NCBI GenBank assembly: GCA_900754285.1
Contig: CAAECB010000090.1
Location: 1-35,205 of the forward strand
DNA from: Clostridia bacterium
GTDB lineage: Bacteria > Bacillota > Clostridia > TANB77 > CAG-508
Direction of reading: 5' to 3'
Length of the DNA: 35,205 nucleotides
Shown here: one piece after another, positions 15,842-24,900 of the stretch
How the letters are laid out: each line of letters opens with the position of its first letter
How positions within the stretch are numbered: the stretch's first letter is position 1
Notes under the pieces: generated by a model
Told to the model about the DNA's origin: nothing
The model's input: the letters and a program-made list of their open reading frames with translations, nothing else
The model's database searches: none
Program-made: the position numbers and the translations under genes

Positions 15842-16726
15842 ATGAAAACAAGAAAAGCAACAGCTGAACGGAGAAAATTTAATTCCTCAACAGAGCAATT
15901 AGATTTTAATGGTAACACGATTCCTATTCCGCGAAACTTTAGATGGTTTCAAGAAGAGAACGATTTGTTTATAGTTAACCAAGAGGATGGTAGCATTTTC
16001 AAATGGATTCAGGTTATAGGCAATCTGCGAAAAAATGGCTTAACAGAAGGAATAAAAACAGAATATGGTAGAAGAAATTTTGATGGCATTTTTGAATCAA
16101 AATTTAATGATAATTATTTTCATGAAACTTGTGACCACAAGTTCAAAGAATGCATCAAAAAATATGGAGGATTTTATATATCTGTATATAAGGCAAGGTA
16201 TGAAAAAGATGAGCGAATTACATATGCTGGTATAGGAATTTTAGTCAATAGCATTAAATATGATAATGCTAAAAAAATTGCAACTAATTATATGTTAAAA
16301 TATAGAGCGTCTAATAACTATACTACAGATTTACCTTGTGGAGCTGCTATGGATTGCATATATGAATATGCCTTTGAAATGCTAGAAAAAGAAGTTTTGA
16401 AAAAAATGCTTCCAGGAGAAAGAAAAGCAGATGCTTGGAATAGAATTTCAAAAGCTAAAAGATACGAAGAAATCGGAGTTTATGGAATTCAAGATTTACT
16501 TACTGGAGAAGCAGAACTTACAACAGAAACATATGCAAGTGAAAAATGTCATGTTGCAGTTCGGAATGGAACCAGAGGATTATTTACCATTTGTAATGAT
16601 GATTATGAGAAGCAAATGTTTGAAACAGGAGAGGCAATTTATTTCGAACTTGGTTGTAGAAATTTTATATCAAGAGATGCAGCATTTTTTGGCTATGGAT
16701 TCAGATTAATGTTGTTACCAGTCTAA
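15842..16726 (+). CDS. Unknown protein, possibly a divergent FGE-sulfatase/C-type-lectin-fold domain
   Basis: A 294-residue soluble protein that I do not firmly recognise. The arrangement GGFYISVYKARY, then DNAKKIATNYM, then LPCGAAMDCIYEYA, then a C-terminal GYGFRLML resembles the FGE-sulfatase (SUMF1) fold of phage and gut-bacterial proteins, which read GGFYIGRYEA, then LPYGAEWD, then GFR. The resemblance is by eye only. AGGAGG sits correctly before the ATG. Codon use differs from the neighbours: CGG, CGA and TGC-rich stretches occur here but hardly anywhere else in the window, which suggests acquisition by transfer. It has its own promoter and terminator and stands alone. Confidence 0.6.
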   Translation: MKTRKATAERRKFNSSTEQLDFNGNTIPIPRNFRWFQEENDLFIVNQEDGSIFKWIQVIGNLRKNGLTEGIKTEYGRRNFDGIFESKFNDNYFHETCDHKFKECIKKYGGFYISVYKARYEKDERITYAGIGILVNSIKYDNAKKIATNYMLKYRASNNYTTDLPCGAAMDCIYEYAFEMLEKEVLKKMLPGERKADAWNRISKAKRYEEIGVYGIQDLLTGEAELTTETYASEKCHVAVRNGTRGLFTICNDDYEKQMFETGEAIYFELGCRNFISRDAAFFGYGFRLMLLPV

Positions 16727-16734
16727 TTCTCAAA

Positions 16735-16782
16735 CTGAAAATAAACTACATAGTAAATTCTATGTAGTTTATTTTCAGAGTT
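16735..16782 (+). terminator. Strong intrinsic terminator
   Basis: A perfect 19-bp stem (CTGAAAATAAACTACATAG with its complement at 16760-16778) and a six-base loop TAAATT, beginning eight bases after the stop codon. It may serve both strands. Confidence 0.85.
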
Positions 16783-16892
16783 TTAACTGTAATAATTTTA
16801 ATAGGATTATTCTTTATTGAATTTTTTTACATCTAAATTTTCAATATTACTTTTATCAGATGTTAAGATAACAACTTCTACATTATTTTTCT

Positions 16893-16975
16893 TTTTATAA
16901 ATGGTAAAATTAAGTGACGCACTTTTTGTAATAAAATTACAAAAAGTGCGACACTTATTATTGCAATTTATAAAA
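16893..16975. repeat. 83-bp symmetric palindrome upstream of pyrH
   Basis: All arms share one axis at 16934. The inner arm TAAGTGaCGCACTTTTTG (from 16911) pairs with its mirror ending at 16957, with one A-A mismatch. After an 8-base bubble, TTTTATAAAT (16893-16902) pairs with ATTTATAAAA (16966-16975). The 376-base gap between 16727 and 17103 otherwise holds the terminator at 16735 and AT-rich leader. A 63-codon minus-strand frame (16807-16998) runs through it; its end (NVEVVILTSDKSNIENL) looks protein-like and could be a gene remnant. Confidence 0.7.
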
Positions 16976-17103
16976 GTAAAAAAAATCTTAAAAAACACTG
17001 TACTTTTTTCAAATTTATGATAAAATGGGTGTGAGAAAAAAGATGTGCAAAATAGAATTTGTTTTGTACATAATTTGTGAATATTTTAAGGAGAGTGGAA
17101 AAA

Positions 17104-17811
17104 TTGTCAGAACCAAAATACAAAAGGGTATTACTAAAATTGAGTGGAGAAGTATTAGCAGGAGAACAAAAGACAGGTGTTAATGCAGAAATAGTAGGAA
17201 AAATATGTGATAAAATAAAAGAAGTAGTAGAAATGGGAGTACAAGTTGCTATAGTAGTTGGTGGCGGAAATTTCTGGAGAGGTAGAAATGGTCATCAAAT
17301 GGAAAGAACAACTGCTGATTATATGGGGATGTTGGCAACAGCTATGAATGGCTTGGCTTTACAAGATGCTCTTGAGGCTAGAGGTGTGTATTCTAGAGTT
17401 CAGACAGCTATAGAAATGAGGGAAATTGCTGAACCTTTTATTCAAAGAAAAGCTGATAAACATTTAAATAGGGGTAGAGTAGTTATTTTTGCTTGTGGTA
17501 CAGGCCATCCTTATTTTACAACTGATACAGCTGCTGTTCTAAGGGCTACAGAGATTGGCGCAGATATTATTTTGCTTGGTAAAAATATCGATGCTGTTTA
17601 TTCTGCTGATCCTAAGTTGGATCCTAATGCTGAGAGATTTGATGAGATTTCTTATATGGAAGTTCTTGAGAGGGATTTGAAGGTTATGGATTCTACGGCT
17701 ACGGCTTTGTGCAGGGATAATGATATGCCTTTACTTGTGTTTGGAATTTCTGATCCAGAAAATATAGTTAGGGCTATTAGGGGTGAAAAAATTGGTACCA
17801 TAGTGAAATAA
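17104..17811 (+). CDS. pyrH: UMP kinase
   Basis: Phosphorylates UMP to UDP, the committed step of pyrimidine nucleotide synthesis. It belongs to the hexameric amino-acid-kinase fold, not the adenylate-kinase type. The 235-residue product shows the N-terminal KRVLLKLSGE, the nucleotide/UMP site VVGGGNFWRGR, GTGHPYFTTDTAA and KNIDAVYSADPK. The start is TTG 17104 because AAGGAGAGTG (17089-17098) sits six bases upstream; longer GTG-initiated frames would place that site inside the coding region. Third-codon use changes inside the gene, from A-rich at the 5' end to T-rich. It is followed by frr as in most bacteria, but rpsB and tsf, its usual upstream partners, are absent. Confidence 0.96.
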   Translation: MSEPKYKRVLLKLSGEVLAGEQKTGVNAEIVGKICDKIKEVVEMGVQVAIVVGGGNFWRGRNGHQMERTTADYMGMLATAMNGLALQDALEARGVYSRVQTAIEMREIAEPFIQRKADKHLNRGRVVIFACGTGHPYFTTDTAAVLRATEIGADIILLGKNIDAVYSADPKLDPNAERFDEISYMEVLERDLKVMDSTATALCRDNDMPLLVFGISDPENIVRAIRGEKIGTIVK

Positions 17812-17908
17812 TTGGAAAATAATTACATTTTGGCTGTGTCAAACTTCATTTAAATAAAATGTGGTTACATATTTTAAGATTTAATTTAAGAAAGGATTGT
17901 GAATAGAT

Positions 17909-18457
17909 ATGGATTATTCAAATATGAAAGAGAAAATGGAGAAAACAGTTAGTGTTTTTTCAGAAAAATTATCAGAGGTTAGAGCAGGTAGAGCAAATCC
18001 TGCAGTATTAAATAAAGTAAAAATTGATTATTATGGAACACCAACTCCAATTAATCAAGTAGCAGGGGTTTCTGTGCCTGAAGCTAGATTGATTGTTATC
18101 CAACCATGGGATATTAGTGTGTTAAAAGAAATTGAAAAAGCAATTTTGACATCAGATATAGGCATTAACCCTAATAATGATGGAAAAGTAATTCGTTTGG
18201 CTTTTCCAGAGTTAAATGAAGAGAGAAGAAAAGAGTTAGTAAAAGAGATTAAAAAAATGGCTGAAGAAGCAAAAGTTGCAGTTCGTGCTAGTAGACGTGA
18301 TGGTATAGAAAATGCAAAAGCTGAACAAAAAGAGGGAAATATTACAGAAGATGAGCTAAAACAAGCAGAAGTTGAAATCCAAAAAATAACAGATGCTAAA
18401 GTTGAAGAAATAGATAAAATTTTAGCTGATAAAGAAAAAGAAATTATGACAATATAA
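17909..18457 (+). CDS. frr: Ribosome recycling factor
   Basis: Splits post-termination ribosomes with EF-G. The 182-residue product is near the usual 185 and shows SEVRAGRANPAVLNKVKIDYYG, PINQVAGVSVPEARLIVIQPWD and the C-terminal helices ending in DKEKEIM. AAAGGATTGTG lies before ATG 17909. It starts 97 bases after pyrH, with no terminator between them, so the two are probably co-transcribed. Confidence 0.97.
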   Translation: MDYSNMKEKMEKTVSVFSEKLSEVRAGRANPAVLNKVKIDYYGTPTPINQVAGVSVPEARLIVIQPWDISVLKEIEKAILTSDIGINPNNDGKVIRLAFPELNEERRKELVKEIKKMAEEAKVAVRASRRDGIENAKAEQKEGNITEDELKQAEVEIQKITDAKVEEIDKILADKEKEIMTI

Positions 18458-18551
18458 TGAATATGTTAAAATATAAAAAATATGCTAAATAATATTAAAT
18501 TGTTATAAATATAATAAAATATAAGGCTAGAAAAATAAGGGAATGAAATCA

Positions 18552-19463
18552 ATGGATTTTAAAGAAAAATTGCAATCATATCAAAAAATAGTAAATGATG
18601 AACTACAAAAATATTTAAGAAAAGAAAATGGATTAGAAGAAGTTTTGCACCAATCAATGGAATATAGTTTGATGGCAGGTGGAAAAAGGTTAAGGCCAAT
18701 ATTGGTTTTAGCTACTTATAAATTATTAAATGATGCAGATTATAAAAAGTGTTTACCATATGCTGTGGCAATAGAAATGGTACATAATTTTTCACTTATA
18801 CATGATGATTTACCAGGAATTGATAATGATGATTTTAGACATGGTAAATTAACAAATCATAAAAAATTTAATGAGGCAACAGCAATATTGGCAGGTGATG
18901 CTTTATTAAATAATGCATATATAGTTATTAGTAATGATTTAAAACAGGAAAGTATTGAAGATTTGGAACATAATAAAAAAGATTTTATGGCTAAATTGCA
19001 AGTATTCAATGAGTTTTCGATTGCAGTTGATAAAATGATTGCTGGAGAATATGTGGATACAGCGTTTGAAGGTAAAAATATTTCAATACAAGATTTGGAA
19101 TATATTCATAAAAATAAAACTGGTGCATTATTAACTTTATGTGTTAGAATGGGTGCAATATTGGCAGGTGCAAGCCAAGATGATTTACAAAATTTGACAC
19201 AATATTCACAAAAAATAGGATTGGCTTTTCAAGTAAAAGATGACATTTTATCAGAAGAAGGAGACGAAAAGGAATTAGGTAAGCCTGTTGGAAATGATAA
19301 AGAAAGATGTAAATGTACATATGTTTCAAAATATGGATTAGATGGTGCTAAAGATATATTAAATGATTTAATAGAACAAGCGATAAAATGTTTAGATAAG
19401 TATGACAAAAAGGCAGAATTTTTAAAGAGTTTAGCAGAATATATACGTGACAGAAAAAAATAA
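18552..19463 (+). CDS. ispA: Polyprenyl (farnesyl-type) diphosphate synthase
   Basis: Condenses isopentenyl diphosphate with allylic diphosphates to farnesyl or geranylgeranyl diphosphate, the substrate of the next gene, uppS. It has 303 residues. The first aspartate-rich motif is DDLPGIDNDD, of the bacterial type with a four-residue spacer. The second reads DDILSEEGDEKELGKPVGND, with Ser in place of the last Asp of DDxxD. MAGGKRLRP binds diphosphate. ATG 18552 is chosen over ATG 18543, since AAGGGA directly abuts 18543 and lies nine bases from 18552. In most Firmicutes ispA sits with xseAB and dxs; its place between frr and uppS is unusual but metabolically sensible. Confidence 0.9.
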   Translation: MDFKEKLQSYQKIVNDELQKYLRKENGLEEVLHQSMEYSLMAGGKRLRPILVLATYKLLNDADYKKCLPYAVAIEMVHNFSLIHDDLPGIDNDDFRHGKLTNHKKFNEATAILAGDALLNNAYIVISNDLKQESIEDLEHNKKDFMAKLQVFNEFSIAVDKMIAGEYVDTAFEGKNISIQDLEYIHKNKTGALLTLCVRMGAILAGASQDDLQNLTQYSQKIGLAFQVKDDILSEEGDEKELGKPVGNDKERCKCTYVSKYGLDGAKDILNDLIEQAIKCLDKYDKKAEFLKSLAEYIRDRKK

Positions 19464-19468
19464 CAATG

Positions 19469-19512
19469 CCGCGATATTTGCTTTGCAAATTTCGTGTGCG
19501 AACAATATGCGG
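19469..19512. other. Compact three-stem inverted-repeat structure in the ispA-uppS gap
   Basis: CCGC (19469-19472) and GCGG (19509-19512) enclose two adjacent small hairpins, ATTTGC-TTT-GCAAAT and TTCG-TGTG-CGAA. The stretch is richer in GC than its surroundings. There is no T-run, so it is not a standard terminator. Function unknown. Confidence 0.4.
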
Positions 19513-19582
19513 ATTTTAAAATGTTCTAATAAGTATTAATGTTATTAATGTCCGTTTGTGTTCAGGAAGGATGATAATAAAT

Positions 19583-20296
19583 ATGAATTTTGAAAAGGAA
19601 AATTTACCTAAACATATTGCAATAATAATGGATGGAAATAGAAGATGGGCAAAAGCTAAAGGTAAGCCATCAGGTTTTGGTCATAAAGAAGGTGCAAAAG
19701 TACTAGAAAAAATAGTAAGATATGCAAATAAAATAGGTATTGAACATATTACTGTATATGCGTTTTCAACTGAAAATTGGAAAAGAGCTGAGGAAGAAGT
19801 ATCAACTTTAATGGCTTTATTCCAAAGTTATTTGGATGATTATAGTAAAAGGGCAGATTCTGAAAATATAAAAGTAAAAATTATAGGTAATAGAAAAGGG
19901 CTTTCTGATAAAATGGTTTCTAGTATAGAAAAATGTATGGAAAGAACAAAAAATAATACTGGTATTGTTTTTAATATTGCTTTAAATTATGGTGGTAGAG
20001 AAGAATTACTTAATGTGACATATAAAATAGCAGAAGATGTAAAAAATGGCAAGTTACAACCTGAAGAGATTACAGAAAAAGATATAGAAAAATATTTGTA
20101 TACAGCAGGTCAGCCAGATCCAGATTTGCTTATAAGAACAAGTGGTGAAAAGCGTTTGAGTAATTTCTTACCATGGCAGTTATCTTATTCGGAATTTTTG
20201 TTTATAGATAAAAATTGGCCAGATTTTACAGAGGAAGATTTAAATCAAGCAATTGAGGAATATCAAAAAAGAACAAGAAAATTTGGAGCAAATTAG
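19583..20296 (+). CDS. uppS: Undecaprenyl diphosphate synthase
   Basis: A cis-prenyltransferase that extends farnesyl diphosphate to the C55 carrier lipid for peptidoglycan and wall polymers. The 237-residue product shows HIAIIMDGNRRWAK (catalytic Asp17), AFSTENWKR, NYGGREELL and the C-terminal RTSGEKRLSNF and WQLSYSEFLF. ATG 19583 lies 11 bases after AGGAAGG; longer TTG or ATG starts (19556, 19571) precede or overlap that site. It is followed after 20 bases by cdsA, the normal order. Confidence 0.95.
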   Translation: MNFEKENLPKHIAIIMDGNRRWAKAKGKPSGFGHKEGAKVLEKIVRYANKIGIEHITVYAFSTENWKRAEEEVSTLMALFQSYLDDYSKRADSENIKVKIIGNRKGLSDKMVSSIEKCMERTKNNTGIVFNIALNYGGREELLNVTYKIAEDVKNGKLQPEEITEKDIEKYLYTAGQPDPDLLIRTSGEKRLSNFLPWQLSYSEFLFIDKNWPDFTEEDLNQAIEEYQKRTRKFGAN

Positions 20297-20316
20297 AAAG
20301 GAGAACTAAGGAGAAT

Positions 20317-21120
20317 ATGGATGTAAAAAGAATCACATCAGCATTATTAGGATTTCCATTAGTCGTAATAATTTTTTTAATAGGTAATAAATATATAGTA
20401 GATGTATTAATATCAATAGTAGCAATGTTAGGAATGTATGAATATTTCAAAGCAATTTCAAAAGTGTGTAAACCAGTAAAATGGGTAGGGTATTTAAGTT
20501 GTTTAAGTATAGCTTTTATCCATGTTATACCTAGTGCTTGGTTGAATTCAGTGGTAACATTATCAGTACCAACAATTTTAGCAATATTGTTTTTAAATAT
20601 AATTGCAACAGATATGAGGATAAATTTCAAAGATATTGCTTATACTTTTATAGGAATATTTTATATAGTGTTTTTCATGATGTTTGTAGCATTTATTAAT
20701 GGAATGCCAAATGGAAATATTAATGTTTGGTATGCTATTATAGCAGCTTGGGGAACAGATGTATTTGCATATTTTGTCGGAAAACATTTTGGAAAACATA
20801 AATTTAGTAAAGTTAGTCCAAAGAAATCTATAGAAGGTTGTATAGCTGGAACAATTGGTGCAGTTATATTGATGTTAGGTTATACATATTTTGCAGATAC
20901 ATATTGGGGAGTTAGTTATTCTTATGGATATATTGCCATTATTGGTGTTATACTAAGTTTAATTGGACAAATTGGAGATTTTTCAGCTTCAAGTATTAAA
21001 AGATATGTTGATATAAAAGATTTTAGTAATTTAATTCCAGGTCATGGTGGAATGCTAGATAGAATTGATAGTTTATTATTTTTAGCACCTTTTGCTTATG
21101 CACTTTTTACATTACTTTAA
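20317..21120 (+). CDS. cdsA: Phosphatidate cytidylyltransferase
   Basis: Makes CDP-diacylglycerol from phosphatidic acid and CTP in the membrane, the branch point to phosphatidylglycerol and cardiolipin. The 267-residue product has about eight hydrophobic segments and the C-terminal family signature around SASSIKRYVDIKDFSNLIPGHGG, then MLDRIDSLLF. AAGGAGA precedes the ATG. The usual next gene, dxr, is missing; rseP follows directly. Confidence 0.95.
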   Translation: MDVKRITSALLGFPLVVIIFLIGNKYIVDVLISIVAMLGMYEYFKAISKVCKPVKWVGYLSCLSIAFIHVIPSAWLNSVVTLSVPTILAILFLNIIATDMRINFKDIAYTFIGIFYIVFFMMFVAFINGMPNGNINVWYAIIAAWGTDVFAYFVGKHFGKHKFSKVSPKKSIEGCIAGTIGAVILMLGYTYFADTYWGVSYSYGYIAIIGVILSLIGQIGDFSASSIKRYVDIKDFSNLIPGHGGMLDRIDSLLFLAPFAYALFTLL

Positions 21121-21165
21121 TATTTAATTTAGGAGGCGATTATTATAACTATTGTAACTGTTTTA

Positions 21166-21921
21166 ATGTCAGCACTTAAGATTGTATTTTTATTAGGATT
21201 TCTTATACTTATACATGAAACAGGTCATTTGCTTGTAGCAAAATTGTGTAAAGTAAAAGTAAATGAATTTGCTATAGGCTTTGGTCCTGCAATATGGAAA
21301 CATCAAGGAAAAGAAACTAAATATGCTTTGCGTGCAATTCCACTAGGTGGTTTTTGTAGTATGGAAGGAGAAGAAGAAAGGTCAGATGAATCTGGCTCTT
21401 TTTCAAAAGCGAGTATACCAAGAAGAATAGCAATAGTTGCAGCAGGTGCGACAGTAAATATATTATTTGGTTTAATAGTGTATTTTATTCTTATGTCTTG
21501 TATTGGTATGTATGCTGGTACAGAAAATACTTTTGTTAATCATATAAAGTTTGCAGCAGAGGAAACAGGACAGTTTTTTGTGTCAGTGTTTGATAGTTTA
21601 AAACAGCTATTTACTGGAAAAATAGGTGTGGACCAAATGATGGGGCCTGTTGGAATATCAGAGGTTGTTGCAAAAACTACAGGAATACAGGAGTTTATAT
21701 ATTTACTATCAGTTGTTTCTGTATCACTTGGTGTGACAAATTTGCTTCCTATTCCTGCTTTGGATGGTGGCAGAATTTTGTTGCTGATTATTGAGGCTAT
21801 TTGTAGAAAACCTTTGAGCGAAAAGCTTGAAATTAATATTCAACTATTGGGGTTTTCTTTATTAATTGCATTGTCAATTTATATCACCATAAGTGATATA
21901 AGTCGCTTGATTGGAACATAA
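21166..21921 (+). CDS. rseP: Short RseP/RasP-type site-2 protease lacking a PDZ domain
   Basis: An intramembrane M50 zinc metalloprotease, in the family that cleaves anti-sigma factors and signal-peptide remnants. From ATG 21166 it has 251 residues, with HETGH (17-21) in the first helix, the family segment KYALRAIPLGGFCSMEGE, and the third ligand Asp200 in LLPIPALDGGR. Usual family members have 340-450 residues with one or two PDZ domains between helices 2 and 3. Here residues 118-130 join the helices directly, so the PDZ domain is gone. The start is odd: the only good Shine-Dalgarno, AGGAGG (21131-21136), is 29 bases from this ATG, but lies eight bases from an in-frame ATA (21145), which would add seven residues (ITIVTVL). 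An ATT at 21142 is another option. Confidence 0.88.
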   Translation: MSALKIVFLLGFLILIHETGHLLVAKLCKVKVNEFAIGFGPAIWKHQGKETKYALRAIPLGGFCSMEGEEERSDESGSFSKASIPRRIAIVAAGATVNILFGLIVYFILMSCIGMYAGTENTFVNHIKFAAEETGQFFVSVFDSLKQLFTGKIGVDQMMGPVGISEVVAKTTGIQEFIYLLSVVSVSLGVTNLLPIPALDGGRILLLIIEAICRKPLSEKLEINIQLLGFSLLIALSIYITISDISRLIGT

Positions 21922-21989
21922 TTACAATTTAATGGAAAAAGAAAATAATTACAATTTTGGTAAGGCATTGGGGGAAGGAATGTGAAAAA

Positions 21990-24900
21990 ATGGGAGAACC
22001 ACAAGTACAATTAAAAAAAGTAAAAGAAATATTTAGTGATTATAAAACAAGAGCTAATATAATGGAAGCTAAAATTTTAGGTTTAAATTTACTAAAGAAA
22101 AAGAAAATATTAGAATTAATAATTGAATCAGATGAATATATAGAAATAAAAGAATTGTGGTATCTTGAAAAATATTTGAGAGAAAGATTTTTATTTGAAA
22201 ATATTGAGCTAGAAATAAAATATACAGATGATGTTAGAGTTAAATCTGTAGAAGAGGAATGGACAAATTTAATATGTTATATGACACATAAATATCCATT
22301 AGCAAAACCTATGTTATTATTAAAAAGCAAGATTGAAGTTTCAGATAAAATCATAAATGTAAAAATGCATATTAGAGGTGCAGAGTTTTTAAAGGCTAAA
22401 AAGACAGATGTGATTTTACAAAAAATGATTAAAAATATTTTGGGAAAAGATTATAAAATAGAGTTAGAAGAAGATATAGACAAAGAAGAAATTCGAAAGT
22501 ATCATGAGAAAATGAGAAAACAAGAAGAAGAGGAAATTCAAAGGGCACAAGCTATTGCAGAAAGTATGCAACATGAACAAAATAGCGAATTTGGAGGTAA
22601 TAGTAGTTCACAATATCAAAATACTACTGCATCAAGTGGTGATGGAAAAAGTACTAATAGTTCTGCAAGTGGAAATGTTAGTAAACAAGAAGAGTATAAT
22701 GATCCAGATTATCGTATGCCAACAGATGTGGATGGATATATGCAACCTCAAGATGTGCCACCAGAAGATATTATTCCAGAAATTGCTGGAGAGTTGCAAT
22801 ATATTATGGGTAAACCTTCAAAAGCAAAAGAAAAGAAAGTAAAAATCAAAGATATAACTGCAAATGATGGAAGAGTAACATTAGAAGGAAGAATAATATC
22901 AAACCAAGCTAGAGAAACAAAATCTGGAAAAGGTATGATAATACTAGAATTGTATGATGGAACTGGTACAATTACATGTAAATCATTTGCAAAAGATATT
23001 AAAGAAGGAAATGAAATAGTAGAAAAAATAAAAAATGCAAAAGCTATAAAATTAATAGGAAAAGCAGGATTAGATACATATGTGGGTGATGTTACTGTAA
23101 TTGCAAATACTATTATAGAAACAGATTCAGAGGTACCAGAATTACCAACAGAGGCAGAAGATACACCATTAATTTATGGAAATAACATAAATATAACAGA
23201 GCCATTAGTTAAAATAGAAAATTTAGGTGTTGATGATGGCAAAGTTTGTATAGATGGAGAAGTTATAGGTGTAGAGGAAAAACCAATCAAAAATCAAAAA
23301 GTGATATTAAGTATTGATATTTATGATGGTACAAGCACAATGACTTGCAAAGCTTTTGTTCAAAGTGAGCAATGTAAAAAGGTTGTAAAAAGGCTAAAAG
23401 GTTCAAAAGGTGTACGTTTGGCTGGAACTGCTCAAATGGATAGTTTTTCTAATGAACTTACTATAATGGCAAGTACTATTATAGAATCAGAAGGAATTAA
23501 AAAAGAGATAAGACAAGATAATAGTGAAGTTAAAAGAGTAGAATTACATATGCATACAAAAATGAGTCAAATGGATGCAATGACTTCTGCAACAGATTTA
23601 ATAAAAAGAGCTATGAAGTGGGGAATGAAGTCAATTGCTATAACAGACCATGGAGTAGTACAAGCTTTCCCAGAAGCTCATAAATTGTTAGGTGTAGATA
23701 ATCCAGATATGAAGGTTATTTATGGTGTAGAAGCATATTTGGCACCAGATAATACTAAATCAATATATAATTCTAAAGGACAAACATTAGACACAACATA
23801 TTGTGTACTAGATTTGGAGACAACTGGTTTTTCTGCTATAAATGACAGAATAACAGAAATTGGTGTTATGAAATACAAATCAGGTGAAGTAATAGGTGAA
23901 TTTAGTGAATTTGTAAATCCAGAAAGACATATTCCAGAAAGGGTAACTGAAGTAACAAATATTACAGATGATATGGTAAAAGATGCGGATACAATAAAAA
24001 AAGTATTTCCAAGATTATTAGAATTTTTAGGAAAAGATTGTGTAATAGTTGCACATAATGCTAATTTTGATGTAGGATTTTTAAAACAAAATGCAAAAGT
24101 ATTGGGTTATGAATTTGATTATACATATTTAGATACATTAAGTTTAGCAAAAGATTTATTCCCTGATTATAAAAAATATAAATTAGGAAAAATTGCAGAA
24201 AATTTAGGAATAAAAGTAGAAGTTGCACATAGGGCTTTAGATGATGTTGATACAACTGTAAAAGTCTTTAGAGTTATGTTAGAAATGTTAGAAAAAAGAG
24301 GAGCTAATACAATTGATGATATAGATAGAGTTGCAGCTGATAAAGAAGCAAAAAAGGAAGAATATAAAAAACTAAAAACATATCATGCAATTATTTTGGC
24401 TACAAATTATGTAGGATTACGTAATTTATATAAATTGGTCTCATTATCACATGTTAATTATTTTTATAGAAAGCCTCGTATATTAAAAAGTTTGTATAAA
24501 AAATATTCAGAAGGTTTGATATTAGGAAGTGCTTGTGAGGCAGGAGAGCTGTATCAAGCAATAGAACAAGGAAAAAGTGATGAAGAACTAGAAGAAATAG
24601 CACAAGATTATGATTACTTAGAAATACAACCAATAGGAAATAATGAATTCTTAGTTAGACAAGGAATAATGAGAGATGAAGAAGAACTAAGAGATATAAA
24701 TAGAAAGATTGTAGCATTAGGCGAAAAATTAAATAAATTAGTTGTAGCAACATGTGATGTGCATTTTATGGACCCACAAGATGAGATATATAGACGTATG
24801 TTACAAGCAGGACAAAAATATGATGATGCAGATGAGCAAGCTCCATTGTATTTAAGAACAACAGAAGAAATGCTAAAAGAATTTAGTTATTTAGGAGAAG

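Noticed and set aside
15842..16726. Target protein of a diversity-generating retroelement (C-type-lectin-like fold ending in GFR)
   Set aside because: No reverse transcriptase, template repeat or Asn/Ser-rich variable region is nearby.
16807..16998. A functional 63-residue minus-strand gene
   Set aside because: It lacks a ribosome site and its first half is encoded by the arms of a palindrome; kept only as a possible remnant.
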